A stretch of DNA of 64,000 nt from NCBI GenBank assembly GCA_963728965.1, contig CAVSMH010000006.1, positions 434,001 to 498,000 on the forward strand, written 5' to 3'. Source of the stretch: DASQZT01 sp963728965 (GTDB lineage: Bacteria; Acidobacteriota; Terriglobia; Bryobacterales; Bryobacteraceae). The translations under genes were made by a program, and so were the position numbers. Numbering within the stretch: the stretch's first letter is position 1; each line of letters begins with the position of its first letter. Shown one piece after another: positions 1 through 7,934 of the stretch. The notes under the pieces are model-generated. The model saw nothing but the letters and a program-made list of their open reading frames with translations, did no database searches and was not told the origin of the DNA.

Positions 1-120
1 TTTAGTCAATGTACACCGCTACCCGTAGCTCGTCCCGGCCTGGCGGAATATATGCGAGAATGGGGAAATCCCAACCAACGGGCCTCCTGCCGGAAAGCAG
101 GTTGGTCGGAAAGGCGTGTT

Positions 121-429
121 GTGAGTAGTAGTCAGCCCGAAACGCCCTTTGACAGTCTCGAAGGCTCCCATGAGTATGTTGCCATGCTCGCGGAAAGTCT
201 CGACGAAGCCCGGCGAGATGTGGAGCAGGAAATAGCGGCAGCCGAGCGCGATGGCGCCGAGCGTCGCAAACAAGCCTTACTGCTGGTGGCCTACAATCTC
301 GCGAAACTGAACCTTCACATCACTTCCAGCCGGCGCATTCTGAACGACCTGCGTACGCTCAGGCGCCTGCTGCTATCAGAGAGGGGTTTGCTGCTGGAGG
401 ATCAGGCCGAAGTCGCCTCGGGCGATTGA
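121..429 (+). CDS. Small helical hypothetical protein
   Basis: Predicted 102-residue protein of unknown function. I chose the GTG at 121 because GGAAAGG at 108-114 sits six bases upstream. An in-frame ATG at 52 would add a low-complexity N-terminus with no visible ribosome site. The sequence is charged and Ala/Glu/Arg-rich and looks entirely alpha-helical, with a likely coiled-coil stretch over residues 20-60 and a Leu/Arg-rich C-terminus. There is no signal peptide or membrane segment. It lies upstream of the CarD-like gene but is separated from it by a promoter, so it is probably not in the same transcript. I do not recognise a family. The amino-acid make-up favours a real gene over a chance frame, but antisense frames are also open here. 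Confidence 0.5.
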   Translation: MSSSQPETPFDSLEGSHEYVAMLAESLDEARRDVEQEIAAAERDGAERRKQALLLVAYNLAKLNLHITSSRRILNDLRTLRRLLLSERGLLLEDQAEVASGD

Positions 430-612
430 GCCGGTCACGGCAGCAGGCGAGTTTAACTCGGATCCATTCGCCGGAAGGCAGCACCCCTTGGAGGTGTACC
501 CGCTGACGATCTCGCTCCGGCCACTCCCTTCCAAATTGCCCCTCTCCGCATCGGGCAATGAGCCTATGAGACGAAAACCCGCGCCAGATGCCGTGTTTCG
601 CCGCACTCCGAC

Positions 613-641
613 TTGACATAAACAGGTACTGAGCGTACCAT
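613..641 (+). promoter_or_regulatory. Sigma70-type promoter for the CarD-like gene
   Basis: A perfect -35 TTGACA lies at 613-618. A 17-base spacer leads to TACCAT at 636-641, which matches the -10 consensus at four of six positions. Transcription would begin near 648, giving a leader of about 55 bases before the ATG at 704. The interval 430-612 upstream shows nothing else I can name. Confidence 0.6.
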
Positions 642-703
642 TTCAAGAGTTGTTGCGGAAGAACAAGCAACACTCAATGACGGTGGTTTGTGGGGGACCC
701 CGT

Positions 704-1213
704 ATGACTTTTCAGATAGGTGATAAGGTAGTCTATCCCAACCAAGGCGTTGGGACGATTGAAAACATCAGCATCCGTTCCTTTGGATCGGCCTTCGAGA
801 AATTCTACCTCCTCCGCTTCGGATGCAACAGCATGACCGTCCTGGTACCGTTTTCGAATGCCGCCAATATCGGTCTGCGCAGAGTTACCAAAGATCGCGA
901 AATCTCCCGCGTGCTTTCCTTCCTCGCCAACGCATGGTGTCCCGTGAATGCGGATTGGAAGGCGCGTTTCAAGGAAAACACGGAGAAAATGCAGAGCGGT
1001 AGCCTGCTGATGGCCGCGGAAGTATTCAAGGGCCTGCTGCAACTTCATGCGGACAAGCCGCTATCGTTCCGCGAAAAGAAAATGTTGGACCGTGCACGCC
1101 ACATGCTGCTGTCGGAAGTTTCCATTTCGCGAAACGTGCCGGAAATCCATGCCAGCGCCATGTTGCAGCGCGCCTTGGCAAAAGCCGGACTAGCGCTGCC
1201 TCCGGTTTCGTAA
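704..1213 (+). CDS. CarD-like / TRCF-type RNA polymerase-interacting regulator
   Basis: A 169-residue protein. The N-terminus reads MTFQIGDKVVYPNQGVGTI, the signature of the CarD_CdnL_TRCF domain that binds the RNA polymerase beta subunit and stabilises open promoter complexes. Residues 1-60 form the Tudor-like RNA polymerase-interaction domain. The remainder is helical, as in CdnL/CarD proteins, whose C-terminal part contacts promoter DNA. The start at ATG 704 is preferred over an upstream in-frame codon at 650 because the family begins here and GGGGGA precedes it at 692-697. A good sigma70 promoter lies at 613-641, and a hairpin follows the stop codon. It is probably a global transcription or growth regulator, acting in the cytoplasm. 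The family assignment is strong; the target genes are unknown. Confidence 0.85.
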   Translation: MTFQIGDKVVYPNQGVGTIENISIRSFGSAFEKFYLLRFGCNSMTVLVPFSNAANIGLRRVTKDREISRVLSFLANAWCPVNADWKARFKENTEKMQSGSLLMAAEVFKGLLQLHADKPLSFREKKMLDRARHMLLSEVSISRNVPEIHASAMLQRALAKAGLALPPVS

Positions 1214-1218
1214 ATTCC

Positions 1219-1246
1219 ATAGCCGGTCCGGTCGTGGCACGGCTAT
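1219..1246. terminator. Hairpin between convergent genes
   Basis: A perfect 7-base inverted repeat, ATAGCCG at 1219-1225 and CGGCTAT at 1240-1246, has a 14-base loop. It lies right after the CarD-like stop codon and overlaps the end of the convergent glycosyltransferase. No T-tract follows on either strand, so it is at best a weak or factor-dependent bidirectional terminator. Confidence 0.35.
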
Positions 1247-2538
1247 CCGTGTGCGGCCGGTTTGGTGGGGGATGCCTCTTTGAAATGCCGGTGGATCGCT
1301 GCAACGGCGGTTTGGACGCCCTGCTCTTGGCCCACCTGGCGACCTAAGGCCAGCGCACGAACGCGCATAGCGGTGTCGCTCACCACGTGAGAGATGGACC
1401 GGCCAAGGTGTTCGGCGGTCAGTTTCTTGCGCGGAATCGGCGGGGGCGCGACCCCGAGCCCTTCAAGTCGGCGCGCCCAGAACGGCTGATCGCTGTAAAA
1501 GGGAACGGTAATGGAGGGAATGCCCGCCCGCAGCGTCTCGGCTGTGGTACCCGCTCCGCCGTGGTGAACGGCCGCAGCCACTTGGCGAAAGAGCCAGGCG
1601 AAGGGAATGTACTCAACTTTGAAAACGTTGTCGGGAAGGCGGCTGGCATCCACTTTTTTCCAATCTGCGAAAATGAGGCCGCGTTGACGCGATCGTTGTA
1701 GCGCTTCGACCGCGAGCGTCACCAGCTTTTCAGGATGCCGGTCATCCATGCTGCCAAATCCGATATAGACCGGCGGGGGACCCGCCTTCAAAAAATCGAC
1801 CAACTCGCTCGGAGGACGCCAGTCGGCAGGTCGATCGAGGAACCAGTAGCCGGTAACCTCGACAGAAGGACTCCAATCCTTCGGCTTTGGGAGCAACTGC
1901 GGGCTGTATCCATAGAGGATCAGCGACTCGCGCATTTTCCGGAACGGACCGAAGACTGAAACCGGCGGCAGATTCAGGTACCTCTTTCGCCAATCATTGA
2001 TCATGCCGCGGAAGGGCTGCCACATGAGTTGTTCCACCACTAGGTGGGTGAAGCGATTGTAGAGTCCGCCGAGCCGGACATCGGCAGGCCACATCGGGCT
2101 CGCAAATGAACCGGTGGGCGTCAGTACCGGGAGATAGGTAGCTGCAACTGACGGCAGCTTTAGCTTTTCGGCAAGATGGAAGCCTTGGGGAGCGTTGACC
2201 GAGTATACGACTAATTCGGCACCGTAACACGCTTTTTCATAGCTCTCCCAATACCCTTCGGACTGCGCCAGCCTCCTGGAAAAACGCGAGATTGCGCGGA
2301 TATGGGCAACCAGATTTCGCTCCGTTTCCATCATGGCTATGCCGGACTCGGAATTCAAAAACTGGCTGAAGTTTGCCGCTAACGGAAAGAATTCGATTCC
2401 TGCTTCGGACGCCCATTGCGCCGCATCCGCGAAACTGGCCAGCCGCACGCGGTGTCCGTGCTGCTGGAGACCGTGGGCCAGCGCAATATAAGGTTGTACG
2501 TCACCCCGGGACCCAGTCGCGAATATCGTGATGTTCAT
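1243..2538 (-). CDS. UGT-type (GT1) glycosyltransferase
   Basis: A 431-residue GT-B glycosyltransferase related to sterol glucosyltransferases, RhlB-type rhamnosyltransferases and macrolide glycosyltransferases. The N-terminus has the acceptor-domain opening FATGSRGDVQPYIALAHGL of the GT28/UGT family. The C-terminal nucleotide-sugar site shows HHGGAGTTAETLRAGIPSI near residues 320-340, with the conserved downstream D-Q pair (SDQPFWARRL). No signal peptide is visible, so it should act on the cytoplasmic face on a lipid or small-molecule acceptor. It lies 127 bases downstream of the radical SAM gene on the same strand, and a second UGT lies at 5598-6812, suggesting a glycosylated lipid or metabolite. 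The acceptor and donor cannot be read from the sequence. Confidence 0.85.
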   Translation of the reverse strand: MNITIFATGSRGDVQPYIALAHGLQQHGHRVRLASFADAAQWASEAGIEFFPLAANFSQFLNSESGIAMMETERNLVAHIRAISRFSRRLAQSEGYWESYEKACYGAELVVYSVNAPQGFHLAEKLKLPSVAATYLPVLTPTGSFASPMWPADVRLGGLYNRFTHLVVEQLMWQPFRGMINDWRKRYLNLPPVSVFGPFRKMRESLILYGYSPQLLPKPKDWSPSVEVTGYWFLDRPADWRPPSELVDFLKAGPPPVYIGFGSMDDRHPEKLVTLAVEALQRSRQRGLIFADWKKVDASRLPDNVFKVEYIPFAWLFRQVAAAVHHGGAGTTAETLRAGIPSITVPFYSDQPFWARRLEGLGVAPPPIPRKKLTAEHLGRSISHVVSDTAMRVRALALGRQVGQEQGVQTAVAAIHRHFKEASPTKPAAHG

Positions 2539-2665
2539 CGCGCGCGTCCGAAAAGAGAGTCTATTGTATCGCCGTTTTCTGCGGCTTTGACGCCCGTAGT
2601 AAGCACTCGCGGATCTCTATCGGTTTTTGGCCTTGTCAGACTCGGCCTCCCCTAGGCTCACGAAT

Positions 2666-4375
2666 TTACGTACCACGCTCCGGCGGCCAACCACGTCTTT
2701 CACCCCCACCTGACCGAGGCCGGCCGGCAAGGACCGGTTCTCGACGTGCTTGGACTTTTCCCGGTGGCCTTTCGCTCTCCTCCAGGGCTCTGTCGATACT
2801 GGGAACAATATACTCCGCGGTATATCGATAACAATGATAAGCCATCATGATGAAGCTGAGTGATCTGGGAAATTGCTCTGGACAGGTTCGCAGAATCTGC
2901 CTCAAGAAACGTCCCAGCGGCTTCCGGAACGCCGGCGGGAAACTCCAGTAGAGACCGATCAGAAAGCGGAGCGCGGCAACCAGCGAACCCTTCCGTTCGT
3001 CGGTTCGGGTTGAACATCTCTGCAGGTGTATTTTGACGCCCCAGCGGAAGTACCGCCAACGTTCGCGACGCGATGGCGGGCGTGGGAGGCGCTGAAAACT
3101 GCGCAAGGTGCGATCGAAGTAGTGAGATGGCTCATAGATCGTGTTGACCACCCTGCGGTGTCCTTCGAGCAGCGCTGTCCGGGGCAGCACGGTATCTATA
3201 TTGGTGTACCCGGATTCGTACCAGTTTCCGTAATCGCTCGCGGGCAGCAGCCGTCCTTCCCTCTGCATACGTGCGAAAAGCGGTGTTCCCGGAAGCGCCA
3301 TGAGCGGGCCGATCATGGCATTGGCGATGGCGGCCTGTCCGATAAACTCAATCTGGCGGTCGAAAATATCCGCCTCGTCGTGGTCGAAACCGACGATGAA
3401 GCCGCCATACACCGCCAGTCCCGCTTTCTGGATACAGATCACGCCATCCAGCAGCGAGCCACGCACGTTCTGATACTTTCCAGTCTCCCGCAGGCTATCC
3501 GTGGAGGGTGTCTCGATGCCCACGAAAACGAAAATGAAATTCGCCTTCACCATCTCCGACAGCAATTCCGGCTCCTCGGCAAGATTGACGGTCGCCTCGG
3601 TCCCATAGCTGAACGGATTTTCGTGCTCTCGATTCCAGCGGGTAAGCTCCGGAAGTAGCTGTCTCACCGCAGCCTTGTTGCCGATGAAATTGTCATCGAC
3701 AATGAACACCTGACCTCGGTAACCTGTCGCCAGGAGTGCGTCCAGTTCTTGCAGCAGTTGCGATGGCGTTTTCGTTCGCGGCCGACGGCCAAACAGCACG
3801 ATGATGTCGCAAAACTCGCACTGATAGGGGCAGCCCCGCGAAAACTGAATGGGAATCGATACGTAGTCGGCAGTTTGGATCAGATCGAATCGGGGAGCCG
3901 GCGACGTTCTGATGTCCGGCTTTTCCGGCGAACTGTACAACGGCTGGATGTTGCCCGTTTCCAGATCCGCGAGAAACATCGGCCAGGTGACTTCGCCCTC
4001 GTCCAGCACCAGCACATCGCAGTGGTTCCTGCACTCATCGGGGCAAGCTGTGGCATACGGGCCGCCGAAAACGACGAGTTTCCCTGCCTTGCGGCAGCGA
4101 TCGGCCACCCGAAGGAGAGCGGACTTTTGCACCAGCATTGCCGAAAACAGAACCACATCCGCCCATTCGATATCCTCATCCGTCAGCGGCCGCGTGTTCA
4201 TGTCCACCACTCGGACCTCATGGGCGGGCGGAGTCAGGGCCGCAATGGTGAGGAGACCCAGTGGCGGCATCAACGACTTGCGTTGAATAATGGGCAGGGA
4301 GTATTGCATTCCCCAGTAGCTCGCCTCAAATTCTGGATAGACCATCAGCATCCGGCGATAGACTCTGTTCACCAT
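2666..4375 (-). CDS. B12-binding radical SAM protein with DUF4070 (HpnP-like)
   Basis: A 569-residue protein with an N-terminal cobalamin-binding-like Rossmann region (about residues 10-150, including MPPLGLLTIAAL and VVFGGPYATACP). The radical SAM core has the cluster motif SRGCPYQCEFCDI near residues 178-190, coordinating a 4Fe-4S cluster. A C-terminal DUF4070-type region starts around residue 370, after FIVDDNFIGNKAA and IFVFVGIETPS in the core. Hopanoid C-2 methylase HpnP belongs to this family, but so do many uncharacterised methylases. The classical DxHxxG cobalamin motif is not obvious, which also applies to HpnP relatives. The last 40 residues are Arg/Pro/Gly-rich and probably disordered. 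Flanking glycosyltransferases and a methyltransferase suggest lipid or natural-product methylation. The substrate is unknown. Confidence 0.8.
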   Translation of the reverse strand: MVNRVYRRMLMVYPEFEASYWGMQYSLPIIQRKSLMPPLGLLTIAALTPPAHEVRVVDMNTRPLTDEDIEWADVVLFSAMLVQKSALLRVADRCRKAGKLVVFGGPYATACPDECRNHCDVLVLDEGEVTWPMFLADLETGNIQPLYSSPEKPDIRTSPAPRFDLIQTADYVSIPIQFSRGCPYQCEFCDIIVLFGRRPRTKTPSQLLQELDALLATGYRGQVFIVDDNFIGNKAAVRQLLPELTRWNREHENPFSYGTEATVNLAEEPELLSEMVKANFIFVFVGIETPSTDSLRETGKYQNVRGSLLDGVICIQKAGLAVYGGFIVGFDHDEADIFDRQIEFIGQAAIANAMIGPLMALPGTPLFARMQREGRLLPASDYGNWYESGYTNIDTVLPRTALLEGHRRVVNTIYEPSHYFDRTLRSFQRLPRPPSRRERWRYFRWGVKIHLQRCSTRTDERKGSLVAALRFLIGLYWSFPPAFRKPLGRFLRQILRTCPEQFPRSLSFIMMAYHCYRYTAEYIVPSIDRALEESERPPGKVQARREPVLAGRPRSGGGERRGWPPERGT

Positions 4376-4583
4376 TGGTCGTACCTAACTTTGTGGCCCA
4401 AAAGCAGGGCGATTCTCAACTGTAATTCAGCGCACACATTCTGAATATTTGACCTTAGTATGTAGGCGGATGCTACCCTCGTTATCGGGTTCAGCGGCGG
4501 TTTTGCGACGTGTTGTTGTTGTTCTATTTCAGGGATGTTCCCGATCGTTCGTATTAACACGCATAGTTCCTAGCGGTTGCAGA

Positions 4584-4612
4584 TTGACAGTAACTTTCGT
4601 TCTCCGTATACT
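4584..4612 (+). promoter_or_regulatory. Near-consensus sigma70 promoter of PEP-CTERM gene
   Basis: TTGACA at 4584-4589 and TATACT at 4607-4612 are separated by exactly 17 bases, the best promoter in the window. The expected transcription start is near 4619, giving a leader of about 45 bases. The remaining interval 4376-4583 between this promoter and the divergent radical SAM gene shows no other clear element. Confidence 0.75.
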
Positions 4613-4624
4613 CCCTCTAGTGTT

Positions 4625-4644
4625 GCGGTCTCAGTGAGGACCGC
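4625..4644 (+). promoter_or_regulatory. Leader hairpin just ahead of the ribosome site
   Basis: GCGGTC at 4625-4630 pairs with GACCGC at 4639-4644 around an 8-base loop. It lies in the transcribed leader, five bases before the GGAGGA ribosome site at 4650-4655. It could protect the 5' end of the message or modulate translation of the PEP-CTERM protein. Only the pairing is seen; the role is inferred. Confidence 0.4.
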
Positions 4645-4663
4645 CTCTTGGAGGAACACACAG

Positions 4664-5407
4664 ATGAAATTTCGATTCGCCCTTCTGGCGATAATGATTT
4701 CCACTCTCGCTTCGGTCGCTATGGCGGCCCCCATCGGGAATCTCCTTGTTGCGAACTGTACCGGGCAAGGCGTTACGGTCACAGCGAGCACCCTGGACTG
4801 GTTACCTGCCGGTGGCGGCACGGGATGCATCGCGACAGGGAATCAAACGCTCGTTAACTTCGTGGGCGGTGGGCCGCTAGTGTCGGGTGATACTTCCGGT
4901 CTGATCAAAGATCTGACCTTTCCCGGTCCTTCACCGATTCTGGATTTCATGTTCTTCACAGATCAGCCGAATCTTCACTTCGATCTGGTCGGTGTCGGAC
5001 CGGGTCCTACGAGCACTGCGTGTGCCACTACGCTAGATCCCAATGCACCGGCTTGCACAGTTTTCGTTGGTTCGCCCATCAAATTGTCGCCTACCTCGTC
5101 CGGGACTACCGTTTCACTTTCAGCCAATGGCACAGCTAGCGATCTTTCGGCGGATGTGTCAAATTGGATCGGTGACTACTCTACAACTTTTCCGGGCATC
5201 ACGCCGGCCCAACTCCAGTCCGCGATTAACAGCGGCACGCCGCTTTCCGGATTTTGCAGTGGTGGGGCTTGCACCAGCACGTACTCCGGGACATTCGTCG
5301 TCACTTTCACCCCGGGGCCGACCGTGCCCGAACCCTTGTCGCTCGTTCTGATTGGCGGCGGGTTGATTGGCTTGGCGTGCATGAGGAGGTTTAAGCGGGC
5401 CGCTTAA
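4664..5407 (+). CDS. PEP-CTERM sorting-signal protein
   Basis: A 247-residue secreted protein. The ATG at 4664 is chosen because GGAGGA lies eight bases upstream and translation then opens with a classical signal peptide (MKFRFALLAIMISTLASVAMA). The middle is Ser/Thr/Gly/Pro-rich and beta-like, with four Cys residues and no domain I can name. The C-terminus has the PEP-CTERM signal: VPEP, a hydrophobic segment (LVLIGGGLIGLACM) and a basic tail RRFKRAA. Such tails are recognised by exosortases, which process proteins for export into the extracellular matrix. No exosortase is in the window. It is monocistronic, bounded by a strong promoter at 4584-4612 and a terminator at 5437-5476, so it may be well expressed. 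Function beyond surface or matrix localisation is unknown. Confidence 0.88.
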   Translation: MKFRFALLAIMISTLASVAMAAPIGNLLVANCTGQGVTVTASTLDWLPAGGGTGCIATGNQTLVNFVGGGPLVSGDTSGLIKDLTFPGPSPILDFMFFTDQPNLHFDLVGVGPGPTSTACATTLDPNAPACTVFVGSPIKLSPTSSGTTVSLSANGTASDLSADVSNWIGDYSTTFPGITPAQLQSAINSGTPLSGFCSGGACTSTYSGTFVVTFTPGPTVPEPLSLVLIGGGLIGLACMRRFKRAA

Positions 5408-5436
5408 ACGTTCACCTACTCTCTTCTTTTCCAAAG

Positions 5437-5476
5437 ACCCGCACGTCCGGCGTGACCTGGGCGTGCGGGTTTTTTT
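5437..5476 (+). terminator. Rho-independent terminator
   Basis: The 9-base stem ACCCGCACG (5437-5445) pairs perfectly with CGTGCGGGT (5462-5470) and is followed at once by a run of seven T (5470-5476). It lies 30 bases after the PEP-CTERM stop codon and is the clearest intrinsic terminator in the window. Confidence 0.9.
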
Positions 5477-5498
5477 CGTTTGCGGGCCACATGTCGTT

Positions 5499-5547
5499 CA
5501 TTATCGCGTCAGCTGTCTAGCGCTGCGCTTGTGATCTGACGATAATG
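5499..5547. repeat. Imperfect inverted repeat upstream of glycosyltransferase
   Basis: CATTATCGCGTCAG at 5499-5512 is mirrored by CTGACGATAATG at 5536-5547. All 12 bases of the right arm pair, with a two-base CG bulge in the left arm and a 23-base loop. It sits 50 bases before the glycosyltransferase start. It could be an operator or an RNA hairpin in its leader; no promoter was recognised around it. Confidence 0.4.
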
Positions 5548-5597
5548 GGCATCTGCGAGACTCCTGCCCCAGGCAGCCACGCGAAATTCGGCAGATT

Positions 5598-6812
5598 ATG
5601 GCGCGTAAGCGGATCTTATTCCTCGCAGAAGGCGCGACCATGGCGCATTTCGTGCGCCCGCTGGTGCTCGCTGCTGCACTGGATTCCTCCTGGTACGATA
5701 TCCATTTTTACGCTCCCCGGCGGTTCTTCAGATATCTGGAAGGGAAGCCATTCACCATAGGCGCTCTGGCGACTATGCCGGGCGAACGATTTCTGGAAAA
5801 CATCAGCAAAGGCGCGCCGGTGTTTCCTTCCGATGTTGTCCGCGACTACGTCAGGCAAGACCGCCAACTCATCGCCGGCATCGAGCCGGATCTGGTGATT
5901 GGCGACATGCGGCCTTCGCTTCCCATCAGCTCGCGTCTGGAAGGCCGTCCATGGACAGTCATCATGAATGCGTACTGGAGCCCGTACGCAAAGCGGCGGT
6001 CCATTCTGCCCTCCATTCCGCTCACCCAGTTCGTCTCCCCCCGTTTGCTCGGTCCCATCTACAAGGTCGCTGAACCCTTGGCGCATGCCGTTCACGTGGG
6101 TCAAATGAACCGCGTCCGAAAAGAATTCGGCATACCCGCGCTGCCGCCGGATCTTCGCGTGATGTACACGGAAGGCACCTATGTGCTGTACCCGGACGTG
6201 CCGGAGTTTGTCCCCACGCGCAATCGGCCGGAGGGCCATCATTATGTCGGCGCTTGCCAGTGGACGCTTCCCGCACCCCTGCCGGGCTGGTGGGATCGTA
6301 TGGTCGAAGATCCGAAGCCGAAAGTCTTCGTTAGCCTGGGCAGTTCTGGCGCGCTCCGAGTCCTGCCGCCGCTCTTGAAAGCACTATCCAGGCTGCCGGT
6401 CTCCATACTGCTTTCGACTTCCGGTCGCGACCTGCCGGTCCCGACCCGCGATGTGTACATGAGCGACCTGCTTCCACTCGCGGAAGCGGCGGCCAAATCC
6501 GGCGTGGTTGTCTCGCATGGCGGTAGCAGCGGTGTATACCCCGCGATTGCGGCCGGAACTCCCGTCCTGGGGCTTCCTGCCAACGCCGATCAGCAACTCT
6601 CAACAGCGGTGCTGGAAGATAGCGGCGCGGGCCTGGGCGTCCGCGTGGAAGAAGCGTCCGAAAAACGCCTGCTACGCACGCTGGAAAAGCTGCTCTCCGA
6701 ACCGCAGTATCGCTTGGCCGCGCAGAAATGGGCAGCCATCTTCAGCCGCTACGATACCGGCGACCTGTTCCGCAGATTTGTCGGCGGCGCTCTCGGCGTT
6801 CCAGTTCCCTGA
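5598..6812 (+). CDS. UGT/MGT-type glycosyltransferase
   Basis: A 404-residue GT-B glycosyltransferase, second of its type in the window. The N-terminal acceptor half opens with KRILFLAEGATMAHFVRPLVLA. The donor half contains VFVSLGSSG near residue 245 and the nucleotide-sugar motif VVSHGGSSGVYPAIAAGTPVLGLP near residues 303-326, with NADQQLSTAVLE after it. The HGG..G pattern and the N-D-Q triad fit family GT1. It has no signal peptide. It is only distantly similar to the enzyme at 1243-2538 and lies on the opposite strand. No good ribosome site is visible before ATG 5598. It ends 20 bases from the convergent methyltransferase. It probably glycosylates a lipid or secondary metabolite; substrate unknown. 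Confidence 0.83.
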   Translation: MARKRILFLAEGATMAHFVRPLVLAAALDSSWYDIHFYAPRRFFRYLEGKPFTIGALATMPGERFLENISKGAPVFPSDVVRDYVRQDRQLIAGIEPDLVIGDMRPSLPISSRLEGRPWTVIMNAYWSPYAKRRSILPSIPLTQFVSPRLLGPIYKVAEPLAHAVHVGQMNRVRKEFGIPALPPDLRVMYTEGTYVLYPDVPEFVPTRNRPEGHHYVGACQWTLPAPLPGWWDRMVEDPKPKVFVSLGSSGALRVLPPLLKALSRLPVSILLSTSGRDLPVPTRDVYMSDLLPLAEAAAKSGVVVSHGGSSGVYPAIAAGTPVLGLPANADQQLSTAVLEDSGAGLGVRVEEASEKRLLRTLEKLLSEPQYRLAAQKWAAIFSRYDTGDLFRRFVGGALGVPVP

Positions 6813-6832
6813 CGGCCTGTAATTTCGGCCCG

Positions 6833-7705
6833 CTATCCCCGATCGATCTTTCGGAATGTAGCCAGAATGCTATCGCCGGCCGGCAGGAAGTAGCCGAAGA
6901 ACGCCAGGAACAGCAATTCCGGGGAGCGCAGAATCATGCCGGTCCTGGGCGGTTCTACCGCCGTATCCAGCAGCCCGCTTTTCCCGAGATATCTCCACAG
7001 GAAACGCGAATTCACGGTCGGATAGAGGCTGTCGTAAAAAGAGCGCCGATAGATGTCGACGGGCTCCAGTCCCTCTTCCCTGGCAAGAGCCAACAACACC
7101 CGTTCGGACAAGATGTGACGATGGTAGGGCGGATGCAGATTGGGATCGCCTTTCCGCGATAACGACACGTGATCGGCATTCGGTGTTCCGATGGCCAGCA
7201 GCCCGCCGGGACGGACCAGCGGGACGACAGACCGCATGAATTCACGCGGGTCGTCATAGTGCTCGATTACGTCATAGGAAACCACTGTATCGTGGGTCTG
7301 CTCGAGTCTCTGGGGATCGGCATACTCGCGCACAAAACGGTCGTATCCGAATACGTTTGGCAGTCCTTTCTTGCGCAGGAAGTCAATGAACAGCCCGGCC
7401 CCGCAACCGAAGTCCAGCAGGCGGTCTGAGCGGCGAAAGCCCTGGCGCTCCAACAGACGGAGCCGATTCTCGTAGCCGATGCGCTCACCGAAGCCGACCG
7501 TTTGTTTTTTCAAAGGATAGTCAGCGTAATAAAGAGGGAGGTCGGCGTCCTCTTCGCAGTGCAGCGAGCCGCAACCCGTACAGCGCCACATCGTGAACCG
7601 TTGGTCGTGGAACTTCCGAACGTTGCAGGGCACCAACGCCACGTCCACCGCCTGGTCGCGGGTGCCGGGGACTTCACAAAGAATGCATTTCGCACAACGT
7701 GCCAT
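6833..7705 (-). CDS. Class I SAM-dependent methyltransferase with N-terminal zinc ribbon
   Basis: A 290-residue protein. The N-terminus has two Cys clusters (CAKCILC near residues 4-10 and CTGCGSLHC near 42-50), which look like a zinc ribbon as found in methyltransferases acting on sugars or polyketide-like substrates. The SAM-binding motif I reads LLDFGCGAGLFIDFL near residues 95-110, followed by VSYDVIEHYDDPREFM and the post-motif LLAIGTPNADH, typical of the Methyltransf_23/UbiG-like group. It converges on the glycosyltransferase and probably belongs to the same functional neighbourhood. It is likely cytoplasmic. The substrate could be a sugar, lipid head group or small molecule and cannot be decided from sequence. 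Confidence 0.82.
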   Translation of the reverse strand: MARCAKCILCEVPGTRDQAVDVALVPCNVRKFHDQRFTMWRCTGCGSLHCEEDADLPLYYADYPLKKQTVGFGERIGYENRLRLLERQGFRRSDRLLDFGCGAGLFIDFLRKKGLPNVFGYDRFVREYADPQRLEQTHDTVVSYDVIEHYDDPREFMRSVVPLVRPGGLLAIGTPNADHVSLSRKGDPNLHPPYHRHILSERVLLALAREEGLEPVDIYRRSFYDSLYPTVNSRFLWRYLGKSGLLDTAVEPPRTGMILRSPELLFLAFFGYFLPAGDSILATFRKIDRG

Positions 7706-7934
7706 ACGCTATCCCATTGATTACACTATTGATACGCAGGAGGCCGACGTGACGCAGCAGCCCCGTGCGTGGTTTCACCCAAATTAGGCCGTAATGGTAT
7801 TATTTTCACACAACGTATTTCCTACCGTGAAGAAATAACCACTCCGCAGGAAGCTCTTAAAAAACACCGGCCAATCCCTGCGGATTTCGACGGATTCGTC
7901 TGGCCGACCGATTGCTGTCGTCTACACTCCTCGA
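7706..7934. other. Intergenic, no gene seen
   Basis: This is AT-rich compared with its surroundings. It contains the 5' flank of the divergent methyltransferase and short open frames without coding character. I see no convincing promoter hexamers. It leads into the tandem repeat region starting at about 7935. Confidence 0.4.

Noticed and set aside
2666..4375. Naming the radical SAM protein hopanoid C-2 methylase (HpnP)
   Set aside because: It shares the DUF4070 architecture, but many paralogs do too, and no hopanoid gene is adjacent; only the family is supported.
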